A DNA stretch of 64,000 bases from Glandiceps talaboti (taxonomy: Eukaryota; Hemichordata; Enteropneusta; Spengelidae): NCBI RefSeq assembly GCF_964340395.1, contig NC_135550.1, forward strand, positions 27,884,176 to 27,948,175, written 5' to 3'. Under the pieces are notes generated by a model. The model saw only the letters and a list, made by a program, of their open reading frames with translations. It ran no database searches and was not told where the DNA came from. This document shows positions 38,396 to 49,939 of this stretch, piece after piece. The translations under genes and the position numbers were made by a program. Position 1 is the stretch's first letter. Every line of letters starts with the position of its first letter.

Positions 38396-38721
38396 CTTGA
38401 CAGTGCACGATGTTACTAATATACTATGTAGTTCGGAACGACGTACCCATGGAGATCACAAAGGCCTGTGGGTAATCAGTCATTGATCAAAAAGACGATT
38501 CTATCCTTTGACATGTTTGCTTATCGGCTATTTTTGTGATTATAGAATAAAGCCATGAATGAGATTTTCAAAATACAGATCTAATGTAATTGCATAAAAT
38601 AATACGAAAACAATCATCATGTCAAAGGTCAAAAGGAATAGGTCAAATATTCTTTTTCGAAAGAAAGAGGGCGATCTTCCAGTTACTTCCAGAACGTGAC
38701 CTTACCACTTGCCGACGAAAG
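38396..38721. promoter_or_regulatory. Divergent promoter of DNAL1-A and MRPS10, with X-box-like site
   Basis: Only 326 bases separate the two start codons, in opposite directions. A segment near the DNAL1 side is conserved with block B ('tagttcggaacgacgt', 'ggcctgtgggtaatc'). Within it GTACCCATGGAGAT (38443-38456; GTGACCATGGAGAT in B) resembles an RFX X-box half-match, the usual element of ciliary genes. Promoter activity is inferred. Confidence 0.5.
38443..38456. promoter_or_regulatory. X-box-like motif upstream of DNAL1-A
   Basis: GTACCCATGGAGAT keeps the central CC-AT-GG of the RFX consensus but mismatches outer positions. It is conserved in place and in most bases in front of DNAL1-B. 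Confidence 0.3.
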
Positions 38722-41700
38722 ATGACAATTTTTCGGTTTTCTGGCCAATGTCTGTGGAATTTTTGTAGACACTTACAGGTAATGTATGATTTAGAGCATG
38801 GAAATAATCACACTTCAACAAAGTCCACCTAAATACTGTATGATCTGGAATATTTACAATTACATCGTTCATTATTCTATCCGTACCACGTACAGTACTC
38901 CTACTCGTAGTAGTCCTGCTTGCATACGGAGGAATTCGGGACTCGATTCTGACAATTGCAGAGTCAAGTCAGTAATACAGACTCGTGCAGCGTCATGTAA
39001 GCAGGACTATAGTCCTGCTTGCAGACGGAGCGGAGTAAGTCGGGACTCGATTGTGATATTGTCCCTCTCTTCTCCGACATAGTCAGTATCGCGTCCCTGT
39101 GATCTGTACACATCAATCAATTGACATTGCATCATGTATCGTACCGTCTCCTCCAAGATCTATTATCGCACACATGATCGTACAGTCACATGTTCAGCAA
39201 TCAATGGATAATACAATTGTATTTGTCAGTACTGATCACAGAATATTTTTTTTGTAATATTATAGGGGCAAGTTTTAAGTGGAAGACAACTTCACAGCCA
39301 GATACATACACCATGGAGGTATGAGTGTATCCAATTCCCAGATTCCAGGATCCAATATTCCTTCCAAATGTCTGAGAGTTTTGCTACGTGTACGATACAG
39401 AAATATGAATTCAATTTTAGTGTTTCTTATATATTGGTGTATGTAGATCTTCGATGTGTGTCCCAGCTCAGATAAAAGTAAACTCAGTTTTAGTCCAAAT
39501 TTATTTTAGTAATATTGAATAAATTCTCTAGTTTAGCTTGTAATGAGAATATTAGAAAGAATACTACAAACTTTTAAAGTGCAGTTGATGTAGCTATTTT
39601 CTGTACTGACATTTTCATTTTATTCTTACATAGCCTTCAAACTATTGGAAGAATATGTAATCCAAGTAAGTATATTCAATTTAACTTTTCACAATTACAG
39701 TTTCACATATTTAAAAAGAAATTGTTGTCCTGTATTTTATTTTTAGTTAGGGCTGGCGTGATATTAAATGTCAAACTGGATTGTATTTCAATTTTCTAGT
39801 ACCCAGTCATTGCCCTGCATTCAAACATATATGGCAACTATTAAAATGATGGATTACCAGAAAAATAATGTTGTGTGTACAGAGTATTACTCAACATTTT
39901 GGCTGATACTGTCTTCAAACATTTTGAATTAACGTAATGTTTTATTGTTTAGAAATTTATGGAAACAAATTGTCAAATTGAGATGTTTTGAAATTGAAGA
40001 TCTTGAGTTCAAATTATGAGTATCGCATTAATAAGTTATCATCTAAAAATGCCTTAATATCCGCTTATCTTTCCATGATGGTGATATTGATGTATTTTAT
40101 GACTTACAGTGTTAATGAAGGTCTCCAGCACTGTCAAGGTCTACCATTACAGTAATTCTAGTAGCTTTATACAAGTAAGTAAAGATGTACTTCTCTCTAT
40201 ATAAATGTGCTCCGTTAGCCCAGTATTCTTTTGAATATCTTTTTACAAATTTAAAACATTTCAATGCCATTTTTTAAACACTGTAATGACTTTTTCCCCA
40301 CACATTACTTTCAAGAAATGAAGTGTTTACATAGAGTGACTCACTAACTAATTCCATCAACACATCCATGTAATAGGCATTAAGTTTTACCGTTTCTACC
40401 ACTGTCACAGATATCCTGATAACAGTGTTTTGATGTGTATGTTCTCTATTTCTACCACTGTCACAGACATCCTGATAACAGTGTTTTGATGTGTATGCTC
40501 ACTGGTGTTACCACTGTCACAGACATCCTGATAACAGTGTTTTGATGTGTATGCTCACTGGTGTTACCACTGTCACAGACATCCTGATAACAGTGTTTTG
40601 ATGTGTATGCTCACTGGTGTTACCACTGTCACAGACATCCTGATAACAGTGTTTTGATGTGTATGCTCACAGGTGTTACCATTGTCACAGGCATCCTGAT
40701 AAAGCGTAATGATGTGTATGTTTACTTGTGTTACATTTTAACATTGCTCTTACAGATTGATGAAACTGATGAACCAGACACACTGTACAAGAAGATTGTC
40801 TTAAAGTTGAAAGGTCATGATACTGGTGTACTTGAGAGTTACCAGCAATTTGTTACCATGGCAGCAGCAGAACTAGACATCACAGTGGCAAATGTGTAAG
40901 TGAAAATATTCCAATCCCACTTTTTTAAAATTCCTCGTCATGATAGTTAACAGAACTGCCATGGTTTTACCCATCATTTTACCCAATTTCATCACACAAC
41001 TCCAATCAAATTGTAATTATCAGTGTAGATGTGGAATCATATGTGTATACCTTACAGTGGATAACGGGACATCCTTTTTCTTGCAAAATAATTGGACACA
41101 GTGAGTACTTACATTTTTTGGTCAATTGTCATTCATGAAAAAGAGTACTGTTTAAAGTTGATATTGTAGTGAAATTGATTCATAATGGATAAGTTTTTTG
41201 TGATCGCATGTACATTTCTTTTACATTGCCATTAAAGTAACTTGACTGAAGTCAGAAGTTTGTGTATGCTAACATTGTACATGGTAACACCTTCCTTTCA
41301 GGCAAGATTTACCAAAGCACTTCAACAGATTCACACTGTTGAAATCAAGACATATTTACAAGAAACATAGAGTCCAGTATGAAATCAGAACGCACTTCAA
41401 AGAGATAGAGGTAAGATAATAGGTTCCAAGTGGGTTATTTCTTGTAGTGAACTTTCAAATGAAAATTTGAAAGTTGGGTGTAGGTCATTTATATTTTTTA
41501 TCAAGATCTCGAGTTCAAGCTCAGTCCCTTCAAATAGCATGAAAATATCATCTCTGAAGTGGACCCAGAAGAAACAGTCTTCATGGAAGACATGTCCCTT
41601 CAAATACATTACTTCTATGTGACTGAATGGAGACATGATTTAAGAATGATTTAAGTAAAATTGGTGGCAACAAATAAATACTACAAAGTGTCATAATGCA

Positions 41701-42772
41701 GGAAATTGCTGAATTTCAGAACCTGAACATCCAGGTCAAGGTCAAGGGTCAATGTCTCAAAAGGAAGTTAAAGTTTATTGTTTGAATTTTCTTAATAAAA
41801 CATGTCTTGTGGAGCTCTCTACCCTCCCCTATACCTAGTCACATCATTCAGTTCATTGTCCGAGTATTCTGGCTCAAACATATAACCCTCCAGTCCAAGG
41901 TCAGCACATGCTATTACAGTGGATGTGTCTCACTAGAATATTCAGGATAACATGACAGTATGAGAGTACGAGAGTACTGAGAGTACTGAAAGTGAACACT
42001 GGTGGGCGCTGTCCTCTAGGGCAAAATGGTGATATACATGGTGTAACATTGGAAGCTAAAACTCGGTTTTGAGGTAAATCGATGATAATTTAGTTTTAAA
42101 ATGGTATAAATCGTTTGTCATACACTTCTTTCATAAATAGAACCACAATGTAATTTGATAGGACCTTTACTTTAATGGTTTTATTTCAACTATCATGATA
42201 CAACGAAGTGTTGTTTGTTTTCAGTTGAAACACCTGACAGGCAGCACAGCAGATACGTACCTAGAATATATTGAAAGAAATATACCTGAAGGAATAGCTA
42301 TGCAAGTTCAAAAGGTATTTATGATTCAATAAGGTTTTTAATATAAACTCCTTCTTTGATAAATTCTAAACTTGAAAACTTTGAACAAGTCACTCATTCA
42401 TTGCAAACACCAATGATATCCTTCTGTGTAACAGTAAACCTACTTGTATATAACCAGTATTGTGTTGTGCCGTGTTGACAACTTTTATGGATCGGTGTTA
42501 CATCACTCGTTTACATGTACATGTATAATCTATTCACTGCCAATAGCTTGTTTTGAAATGAGCTGATTGGGATTTCTTTTCACATTGCATGTCTAACATT
42601 TCACACTTTTATAAGGAAAATGTTCAGTAATTACAGAGGCATTCTTTTATGAACTATCAAAGTTTTTGTGGGAACTTTATGTGGATTATATTATGTTTTC
42701 TTTCAGTTCAAAGTTGAACAACTGCCATCACATATAAAGCCACCATCACCCTCAGATGAGGAAAAGGAATGA
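38722..42772 (+). CDS. MRPS10: Mitochondrial small-subunit ribosomal protein S10 (uS10m), 8 exons, 203 aa
   Basis: Exons: 38722-38778, 39266-39318, 39634-39665, 40110-40174, 40756-40895, 41302-41410, 42225-42314, 42707-42772. Phases join through all eight; total 612 nt, close to the human length (201 aa, from memory). The N-terminus ([19 protein letters not shown]) is basic and aromatic without acids, as expected of a mitochondrial targeting peptide. The S10 domain is unmistakable: [70 protein letters not shown]. The protein sits in the head of the mitochondrial small subunit. Exons 1-4 are called from splice phase and position; exons 5-8 from clear similarity. Intron 4 holds a 56-bp minisatellite, intron 6 an inserted R2 fragment. 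This is the only complete copy in the window. Confidence 0.93.
38909..39056. repeat. Two-copy repeat with a perfect 22-bp palindrome, MRPS10 intron 1
   Basis: 'tagtcctgcttgcatacgga' (about 38910) and 'tagtcctgcttgcagacgga' (about 39010) are both followed by 'cgggactcgatt'. Between them, 38999-39020 is a perfect palindrome made of AAGCAGGACTA and its reverse complement. Confidence 0.6.
40385..40702. repeat. 56-bp minisatellite, about six copies, MRPS10 intron 4
   Basis: 'accactgtcacag' recurs at about 40398, 40454, 40510, 40566 and 40622, with a diverged copy near 40678. Each copy is followed by 'catcctgataacagtgtttt' and 'gatgtgtatgctcac'. The central copies are almost identical. Confidence 0.9.
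41440..42180. repeat. MRPS10 intron 6 with R2-type fragment
   Basis: 41560-41790 has 'gactgaatggagacatgatt', 'aaatactacaaagtgtc' and 'aggtcaaggtcaagggtcaa', matching the start of R2 at 30918. A tract near 41955-41990 iterates GAGAGTAC. No exon. Confidence 0.45.
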
Positions 42773-42838
42773 AATTTGTTGTTGTTATTTTTTTTAACTT
42801 CTTGGAAAGTGGTGTGTACTTTGTGAGTAAAATATAGA

Positions 42839-42844
42839 AATAAA
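42839..42844 (+). terminator. MRPS10 poly(A) signal AATAAA
   Basis: Canonical AATAAA 67 bases after the stop codon. The same context is conserved in the block B copy (52849-52854). Confidence 0.65.
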
Positions 42845-43439
42845 CATTTTTTATATCAGACCAATCATGTTGTCATCAAAAGAACCACAGCCATGAATGT
42901 AAATGGTAGTGTTGCTTACTGTCCTGTTTTACAGTTGTTACACTATTTAACTTAATTTTGTCAGTAATGGACATCTATACTCATAAAAAGTGACAAAGAC
43001 CTTTATCACCACTACATACTATTTTTGTTGTAATGGGAATCACAAAACGTAACTGACACATTGTCACAATGAAAGTGTAACAAATGCATAGTAAATGTTG
43101 AAATGGCATCTATAAGGTATATCGCAGAAGTACTTTCAATTGTATCTAAGATTTCTCTATAAGTAAATATTTGAAATATCATATTAAAAAAACAACTAAC
43201 AACTTGCTTGTGATAGATTTTTACAGAAGTTCAGCATGTAAATTATTTTATGGAAATCATAAATTCTAGCAAACACATTAATGTTGCAAACAGATATATA
43301 ACATTCACTCCAGGAAGCAGATTTGGTTATGACATATACCTTGCTGACTTTATTAGACTGGTACTTGACATCCTGACACTGGGCAGAGATGATCATCACA
43401 ATTTGCCTAACTAGACTATGAGCATAGCTATTGCTGGCC

Positions 43440-43710
43440 TAAACAGACTCTACTAATATCACAATTTGCCACATTAAACTGTAGAGTTGACTCCAAACTA
43501 GGCCTATCTAGACTATAGATCAGAGTAGCCATATCACATGTCTAACTAGACTGTGAATTGACATCACATGCCTAACTAGACTGTGTAGAATTGATATCAC
43601 ATGCCTAACTAGACTGTGTAAAGTTGATATCCATGCCTAAATAGACTGTGTAGAATTGATATCACATGCCTAACTAGACTGTGTAGAGTTGACGTCGCAT
43701 GCCTAACTAG
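43440..43710. repeat. 33-bp minisatellite at the right end of block A (UNC80 3'-end relic)
   Basis: About five units of 'gcctaactagactgtgtaga' plus 'attgatatcacat', with degenerate units before them. The same array in block B (53440-53930) contains the last codons of UNC80. Here no UNC80 exon follows, so this is read as a duplicated piece of the UNC80 3' end. Confidence 0.75.
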
Positions 43711-43972
43711 CTAGCCAACTGTTTATTTTCTGAAGACAAACTTGCCACCCTTGTGTCAGAAAGGATATGGAATGAACAAAGTTAAGTTGGTAATTATTAA
43801 ACTTTTGCCGATTCCTGTGTTGTTTTTTGAACTACTTTTACTGTTGCAAAATGGTAACACTACAGTTAAGTTTATACATACATGCAACATATACATTTTA
43901 GGCACAGTATACAATTCAGTAAATGATTTTGTGTTACAAAACAAATGTTGACTGATCATACTCATGCAACAT

Positions 43973-44041
43973 CATATGTCAGTGTCCCTCTGGACACTCG
44001 GTCATCCCAACACCGACTTTTCCTTGGGCTTCGCCCTCGGG
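43973..44041. other. Duplication junction containing half of a probable fold-back element
   Basis: Between the block A array and the start of block B lies a GC-richer segment. It holds a hairpin AGTGTCC-CTCT-GGACACT (43981-43998) and a quasi-palindrome GGGCTTCGCCC. Block B homology ('agatattacctac') starts right after 'gccctcggg'. The quasi-palindrome at the break looks like the centre of a fold-back element whose other half is missing; that is inference. Confidence 0.45.
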
Positions 44042-44638
44042 AGATATTACCTACACCTACTTACTACTGACTGACTATCTACAGTTCTTACCACCCTTAA
44101 TGAAAACACTGACTGCCTATCAGTTCCTCAAAGATAACCAATCCAATAAATACCAGATTTTCTGTTGTGGATAAATATCAAAGCACTTTTATTTTCTGAA
44201 AATTATGAAGATTCAGTCTGTACAAGTGTAGAACAATATTTGCATTAGACTGATATTTGTAACAAAGAATAATGAAAATAAATAATGAAATAACATTTAC
44301 TACATGCAGCTGATGAACGATGAACTACAAAAGTAAAATACTGACTATAAGTTTAATTGTCAATGGGGTACGTTAAGTAAAAATGAATTACATTAAATCC
44401 ATATTTGATAATTTTGTCAACATTTATCAATATAAATCTATATACAACTCATTGAAAATATGCACAAAATAGAGGGATATGATATTAAGCAGTCATTACA
44501 CTTTATATTTCAAATCTCTACTTTGTACGAAAGTAGATATTCAAATTCAATGTTGACATGTGAACAACATAACACTGCAATTACTTATTACAACTGAACA
44601 GGTTATTTATGTTCCAGGTATCATTGTCTTCTCTAAAT

Positions 44639-47600
44639 TTAGTCATCATCTTCTGCACGCACAACTGGAACACCTGCAGACAAACACAACAATGTTACAA
44701 TACATAGTGTACAAAACAGCACTTTTAAAAGTGTCCAAGCAATAAATAGACTTCTGTATGGAATACTTGGTTAGAGAAAAAGTGATGTATTTGGATTCAC
44801 ATTAAGATGACAAGGATGAATATGAGATGGATAGAATCATTAGCTGTGACTCGTAATTACAACCCAAAGGAAACTGCAATAAATGATTGTGTGCTTACCA
44901 TCTAGTTTTTTTAGCTTTGGCAGTAACTTTGTGACTCTGTCTGTCCAGTCTCCTTCTGTTGAGTGCTTTTCTTCGAGAGGATTTCCAACAAATAGAAGAT
45001 CTTCCAAACTTGGAAGGTCACTCAATTTGTTAAATTCACCCCAGTCTTTAACTTGGTTGTTAGACATATACAGAACCTAGGAGGGATTATGAAATCACAA
45101 AGTTACAAATAAAGTATTTATGTGCTTCCAAACTTCCAAATACAAGGCATGCAATCGGTCTGGTGGTTTTTGACTTTAAGTCATTTACATACACACACCC
45201 ACACACAAAATAATATGCAACATACCTTCATTTTTTTGAGTACTTGAATACCCTTCAATTTCTCAATAGAGTTATATGATATCCAGAGTTCTTCGAGGGT
45301 ATCAGCCACTGCTTCCTGTTAACAGCATTATGAAAGAACTTATTATGAATGGAGATGATATAAATGCTACACAACCATTATTAATTTTGAAAAAAAATCA
45401 ATATTATCATATGTATTATGAAAAGCCAACTCTTAAAGTTAAACACATGAGTGGTATTTAAAGGGCACCTGGATTAGTTCTGGGAAATTCAAACTACTGG
45501 AGCTCTGCAACCATAGGGTCTCATTTTCACCCCTTTTTTCTTTCCCAATGGTCTAAATGTCTAGTTATTAAACTTGACACTAACTGTATATGAATACCGT
45601 AGGGTTGCAACCTGATAAAAATTTCTGGCGTAAATAGAGCTGTTTGTTTTGTAAAGCAAGAAAATGATCAAAACGGGAGCTAAATCACATTCAAAAACTG
45701 TTGGTTCATTCAAGTATCAGAAATGTTTGTTACTTAGTATGATACCAATCCAGTAGTGTGGGTTCTCATCTCTTCCCCATGACTCCTATCACTATCATTC
45801 AGGTATCATAACTGTTTCAGTTAATTTTATATGGGTAGGATTAGTAATGTGATACTAATCCAGTAGTGTGGGAATTTACATATTGTTCTCACCTCTTCCC
45901 ACAGTCTCTTACTACTCCACCCAATATAAACACTGCAGAACAATGTGATGCCACACATCATCAGGTGGGGCTTTAAAGGGGAACGCCACTCCAGGAAATA
46001 GACATTTTCATAAAATATGGGTTCTGGAGAGTCATTTCATGATTTTACATCACCTACAATTACTTGCAATTTTAGAGAAATTTCAAGTTGATCTTGTGCA
46101 ATTACAGGGTATCTTTGCTATGGGCTATTGCATCATGGCAGTCAGCAGAAGTAATGTATTCAATGGTGGAACACTAAATATTCATGAGTACAAATATGCA
46201 AGATACTTCAGTGTAAAACAGCTGTCATGAATATTCTGTGTTCAACCATTTAATACATTATTTCTGTGGCTTCTTTTTCAGCTTTCAAGTTTTTAAAAGT
46301 ATATGTGATGTATGTATATGGAGAAGCCAAGTGGACAATTGAGAACAAACTACATTTTACATCAATGTACAAAGATTAATGTTTGTCAGAAAAAATAACT
46401 CATTCACCAGCAAGGTTTTGATTTTATCAGTATAAATGTGTATTCGTTTTGAAGATGACCCTAAGTCAATTTGAAAGAGTTGTTGGTCTTACTTCTGCTT
46501 CATCATAAAGTCCACAAATAGATTAAATATATCACCCACATATTTTAAATCAAAATTATAAAATTCCTCATAGTTCTACAACCTAATTTAGGTATTCATT
46601 GATAATTCCTTTGTGTCAGTTTCTTCATCATTTAAAGAAATAAGAATTACACATACAAGAAATGAAACTGAATACATGTATGATTAAATAAATTGACAAA
46701 CAGCACTGGTAATGTAACAATTATTTCAACATTAGAACTCCTTATTTCTGTCAAAGAACAGAAAAGTAATTTTTTAATCCAAATCTCGTAACTGAAATGC
46801 ATACTTTGACAAATAGTAATCAAATTTATAAATTCAACTTACCAATCCATTCAAACTTTTGATATAATTTCTACCCAATGACAAAATCTTCAAGTGTTCT
46901 TTTAAAGAAAAGGGAAAGATTTAGGATTATAATATATGTATCACAAAGATAGAGACAAGATAAATATTGATACAATTGCTGAAAGCTTCATTAGCAACAA
47001 CTGGAGTGATTTTTGTCAGATATAGTGATTTATTTGTAATATTGTACATCCTGAACAGTATTGAATCACTTGTGGGTAAACATATTTTTGTACATGTACA
47101 CATATGGTACAATAAATCCCTCCAAGTTGATTTTTGAGTTTGTACTCTAAATTCAGTGCCTTACAATGTAAAGGCGTTCATAATTTCAACCTGGTACTGT
47201 ACTACTTATGGATATAATCAACCTCTATATGAGTCTAATGTCCACTTATTGGTAGTTAATTTTAACAATTTTCAGTGAATGTACATTAAAGATTGTCCAA
47301 CTGAAAAAAATAATACTCCAGTAACAGCTAGTGCAACTTTAATGAGAATTATGAACCCAAACAATACGATGATAAACAGACTTTATTAAATGTCACTACC
47401 ATTAATTATTTTACTAATATTCAAGAACAGGCGTGTCAGTTTGAAAACAAAAATAGTGCCCATGGCATTGTAATTGTAGTACAACTACAGTTTCTTTTTT
47501 TTAATGTTTATCCTGTTCCCTATACAGCCCTGGTGTTACCTTTACCATATAAGCCATCATTTGGCTGTTGCTAAGGGCATGGTCTTGTTGCTAGGCATAT

Positions 47601-47639
47601 TAGCATTCATCTTTTGGATGTTTCTCCATTTGCCCCACA

Positions 47640-47686
<47 letters not shown>

Positions 47687-49455
47687 TTCACCATGCCTAC
47701 AGCACTACTGATTAACTTACTGAACTGAGGTTCAGTTGTGCTAAAAACTGTGAATTAAAGTACTCTATATACTTACTGAGGCCGTTAAGATTTGCAATCT
47801 TTTCAATGCAATTTGTGGATAATGATAACTTTCTGAAACAAACATTAAGAAGGACAAGGTTATAGTATAAGTATTTTACTTAATTATGTAATTGAGACAA
47901 CTGGTATAATTCTAGAAAGCTGTGACATAGGTCATAAAACTGATAAACTGGTGTTGCGTTCAGATTGGACTTGTGATACTCCTCTAAGTCTTAGACACAT
48001 TGCAATTTAAATGGAAAGATAAATGCTGAGAATTGCTGACTGGGGACCATGGCAATGCATTCAGTGATTCACACAAATCTTGTCTTGAAGCCAAGTTCAA
48101 ACCTTGCCTAAACTTAAACTATCCCCTCATATCAAGCCTACCCTAGCCCAACCCTGGATTGACTTAAACTGTCCACACTTGCTTTTTGTAGTCAGGTTGA
48201 GACCAGAGTTGATTCTTTATTTGTAAGGGTACAGTGTAAACTTCCAAAATGAAATGATAATTATATAAGAGTAAATAATATGACGAAACCCATAATATTC
48301 ACCCACCTGGGTATAATATACCTGGGGGTCAAATAAGACATGTCCTAGTTAAAACTAATGTGTGTGTGTATACTTACTGGCACATTGTAAGCGTAGATAA
48401 TGAGGCATCCATCTTCTCTACGGGAGGTATTTGCATGTACAGCTTAACCTCTGTGGCTTCAGAAGCCTTTTGGCCTGACCTCTCCTCCTAGATGGACAAG
48501 ACATTCACAAAAATTATATATTTAAACAAATCACCATTATGTAACTGATGGAATTTTATGCACTTTGCATATATGATGAATAACAAAAATAACATTTCAA
48601 TGATTTTTAAATGATAGAAATATTACAATATTATACATACTATGGATTGTGTTTGCTATTTTGATATTAAGAGATTGAAGAATACTGACGTGACAAAGAA
48701 TAAGTCATTGTATTCCAGATAGATACAATGACATTTGTACATGTAGAATGTTACATTTGCAATACAAAAATTACATTCCTGTCTTATAAAAATGTTAAAA
48801 TCATCAAAGAAATGGAGTATTTATCTAAGTAATTATTTCGGCTGTTATAGTACCCAAAACTAAAACTTGTAAAACTGTAATAATATTGTTGAAAGGCAAA
48901 ACATCATACAATCATCATCTTGGACATTTTCAGTTTCACTATGATTGTACCAGAATTTCAACAATTTCTTTTGAACAAACATAATTCGTTTGAAAAAATA
49001 ATTCATCCATCTATCTGATAGATGCATTTATGAATTTACAAAACAAAACGCACAAGAAAACCTTTTGCAAAAAGGCAAATCAAAACAAACGACAGGTTGC
49101 AGCTTATATGTATGAATGGGTTCGATGTGTCACCAAAACAATCCGCATTACAACTTGTCTGAAGTGCAACTTGCAAGTTCAGACTTGACAAGGATTATTG
49201 TTTACACAATGGTATAAAAATTGTTACTTACAAATTTCGCGAGAGCTTCCTTAATCGTTGTTCCTTTCTGAGCCTAAAAAATTGAAAGAAGACACGAGAG
49301 TACATTAGTTAAATCCCCTTCTCCCAGCAACTTGTACCGTTGTGTCCCCTCGGGAGAATGAGGATTAATAAGATGTTCGTTCAAAAGCCAAATACAGTAC
49401 ACATAATCTATTAAAGCTGGAAGAATCATCATTATTTTGATAAAATACTCACCAT
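44639..49455 (-). CDS. DNAL1: Dynein axonemal light chain 1, copy B (8 exons, 189 aa)
   Basis: Exons (5' to 3' on minus): 49455-49453, 49273-49232, 48487-48378, 47832-47777, 46898-46843, 45315-45226, 45076-44899, 44673-44639. GT/AG borders, phases join, stop TAA; the first exon contributes only the ATG. The product is [15 protein letters not shown], then [98 protein letters not shown]. It keeps leucine-rich-repeat consensus residues (KLSLS, LEELW, LPSLEDL) that copy A has changed, so it looks like the conservative ortholog; but it has Q for E before KLSLS. Role as for copy A: outer dynein arm light chain. Its upstream region no longer carries MRPS10. A compact R1 copy lies in the intron between exons 4 and 5. 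Confidence 0.93.
47440..47752 (+). mobile_element. R1 element, compact copy, in a DNAL1-B intron
   Basis: 'aaaatagtgcccatggcatt' at left, one core unit ('ggctgttgctaagggcatgg', 'tcttgttgctaggcatatta'), (CA)n at 47640-47685, then 'agcactactgatt' and 'gaggttcagttgtgctaaaa'. It shows the whole architecture of the family in about 310 bp. Confidence 0.55.
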
Positions 49456-49500
49456 CTTCGCAGTCAGTCCACTGTCAACAACTATGTAGTTCGGAACGAC

Positions 49501-49514
49501 GTGACCATGGAGAT
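49501..49514. promoter_or_regulatory. X-box-like motif upstream of DNAL1-B
   Basis: GTGACCATGGAGAT, the block B counterpart of 38443-38456, about 46 bases from the ATG. It keeps the CC-AT-GG centre of the RFX consensus and mismatches two or more outer positions. Confidence 0.3.
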
Positions 49515-49768
49515 CGCAAAGGCCTGTGGGTAATCCGTCTTCTTACGTAACATGCGTAACCTTACGAAGTCACAAGTCTTCTTCTAATCATGCTAATGAT
49601 CAGCATTTGAATCATTATGATGTATTAAAATTATAATTTCGTAGGATTATATATTTATCACATAATTAAGACGATCCGTATATTTCCTTACAATTTTGAA
49701 TCGAATTTTACGAATACTGTAACGCGTACGTTTCATTGCATTTCATTGCGTACCAAAACTCATAGGCA

Positions 49769-49856
49769 CTCGAATCAATCTGTACGATTTTTTTTAGTGT
49801 ACATAGTATATATTCACTATAATACATTTTTTTAAAATCATACAGATTGATTCGAG
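49769..49856. repeat. Hairpin with 22-bp arms upstream of DNAL1-B
   Basis: 'ctcgaatcaatctgtacgat' (from 49769) pairs with 'atcatacagattgattcgag' (ending 49856) with one mismatch; the centre is AT-rich. Possible small MITE. Nothing similar lies at this place in block A. Confidence 0.6.
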
Positions 49857-49939
49857 CATGATTCGAGTGAGTATGCCAAAAATGGCGTCCAATGGCTATA
49901 TGCAAGTTACGTAATCCTTCATTTTGTCGCGAGCTTTAG

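Larger units (their letters stand above)
28665..43705. repeat. Segmental duplication, block A
   Basis: Block A matches block B (44042-53930) in the same orientation and order: DNAL1 3' flank, DNAL1 exons and introns, MRPS10, and a 33-bp minisatellite. The left limit is where 'agatattacctac' begins in both. The right limit is in the 'gcctaactagactgtg' array. Block A is about 5 kb longer, mainly because of dispersed repeats absent from B (for example 30918-31640, 34300-34780, 35130-36060 and the fold-back at 36485). Extents were aligned by eye. Confidence 0.85.
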
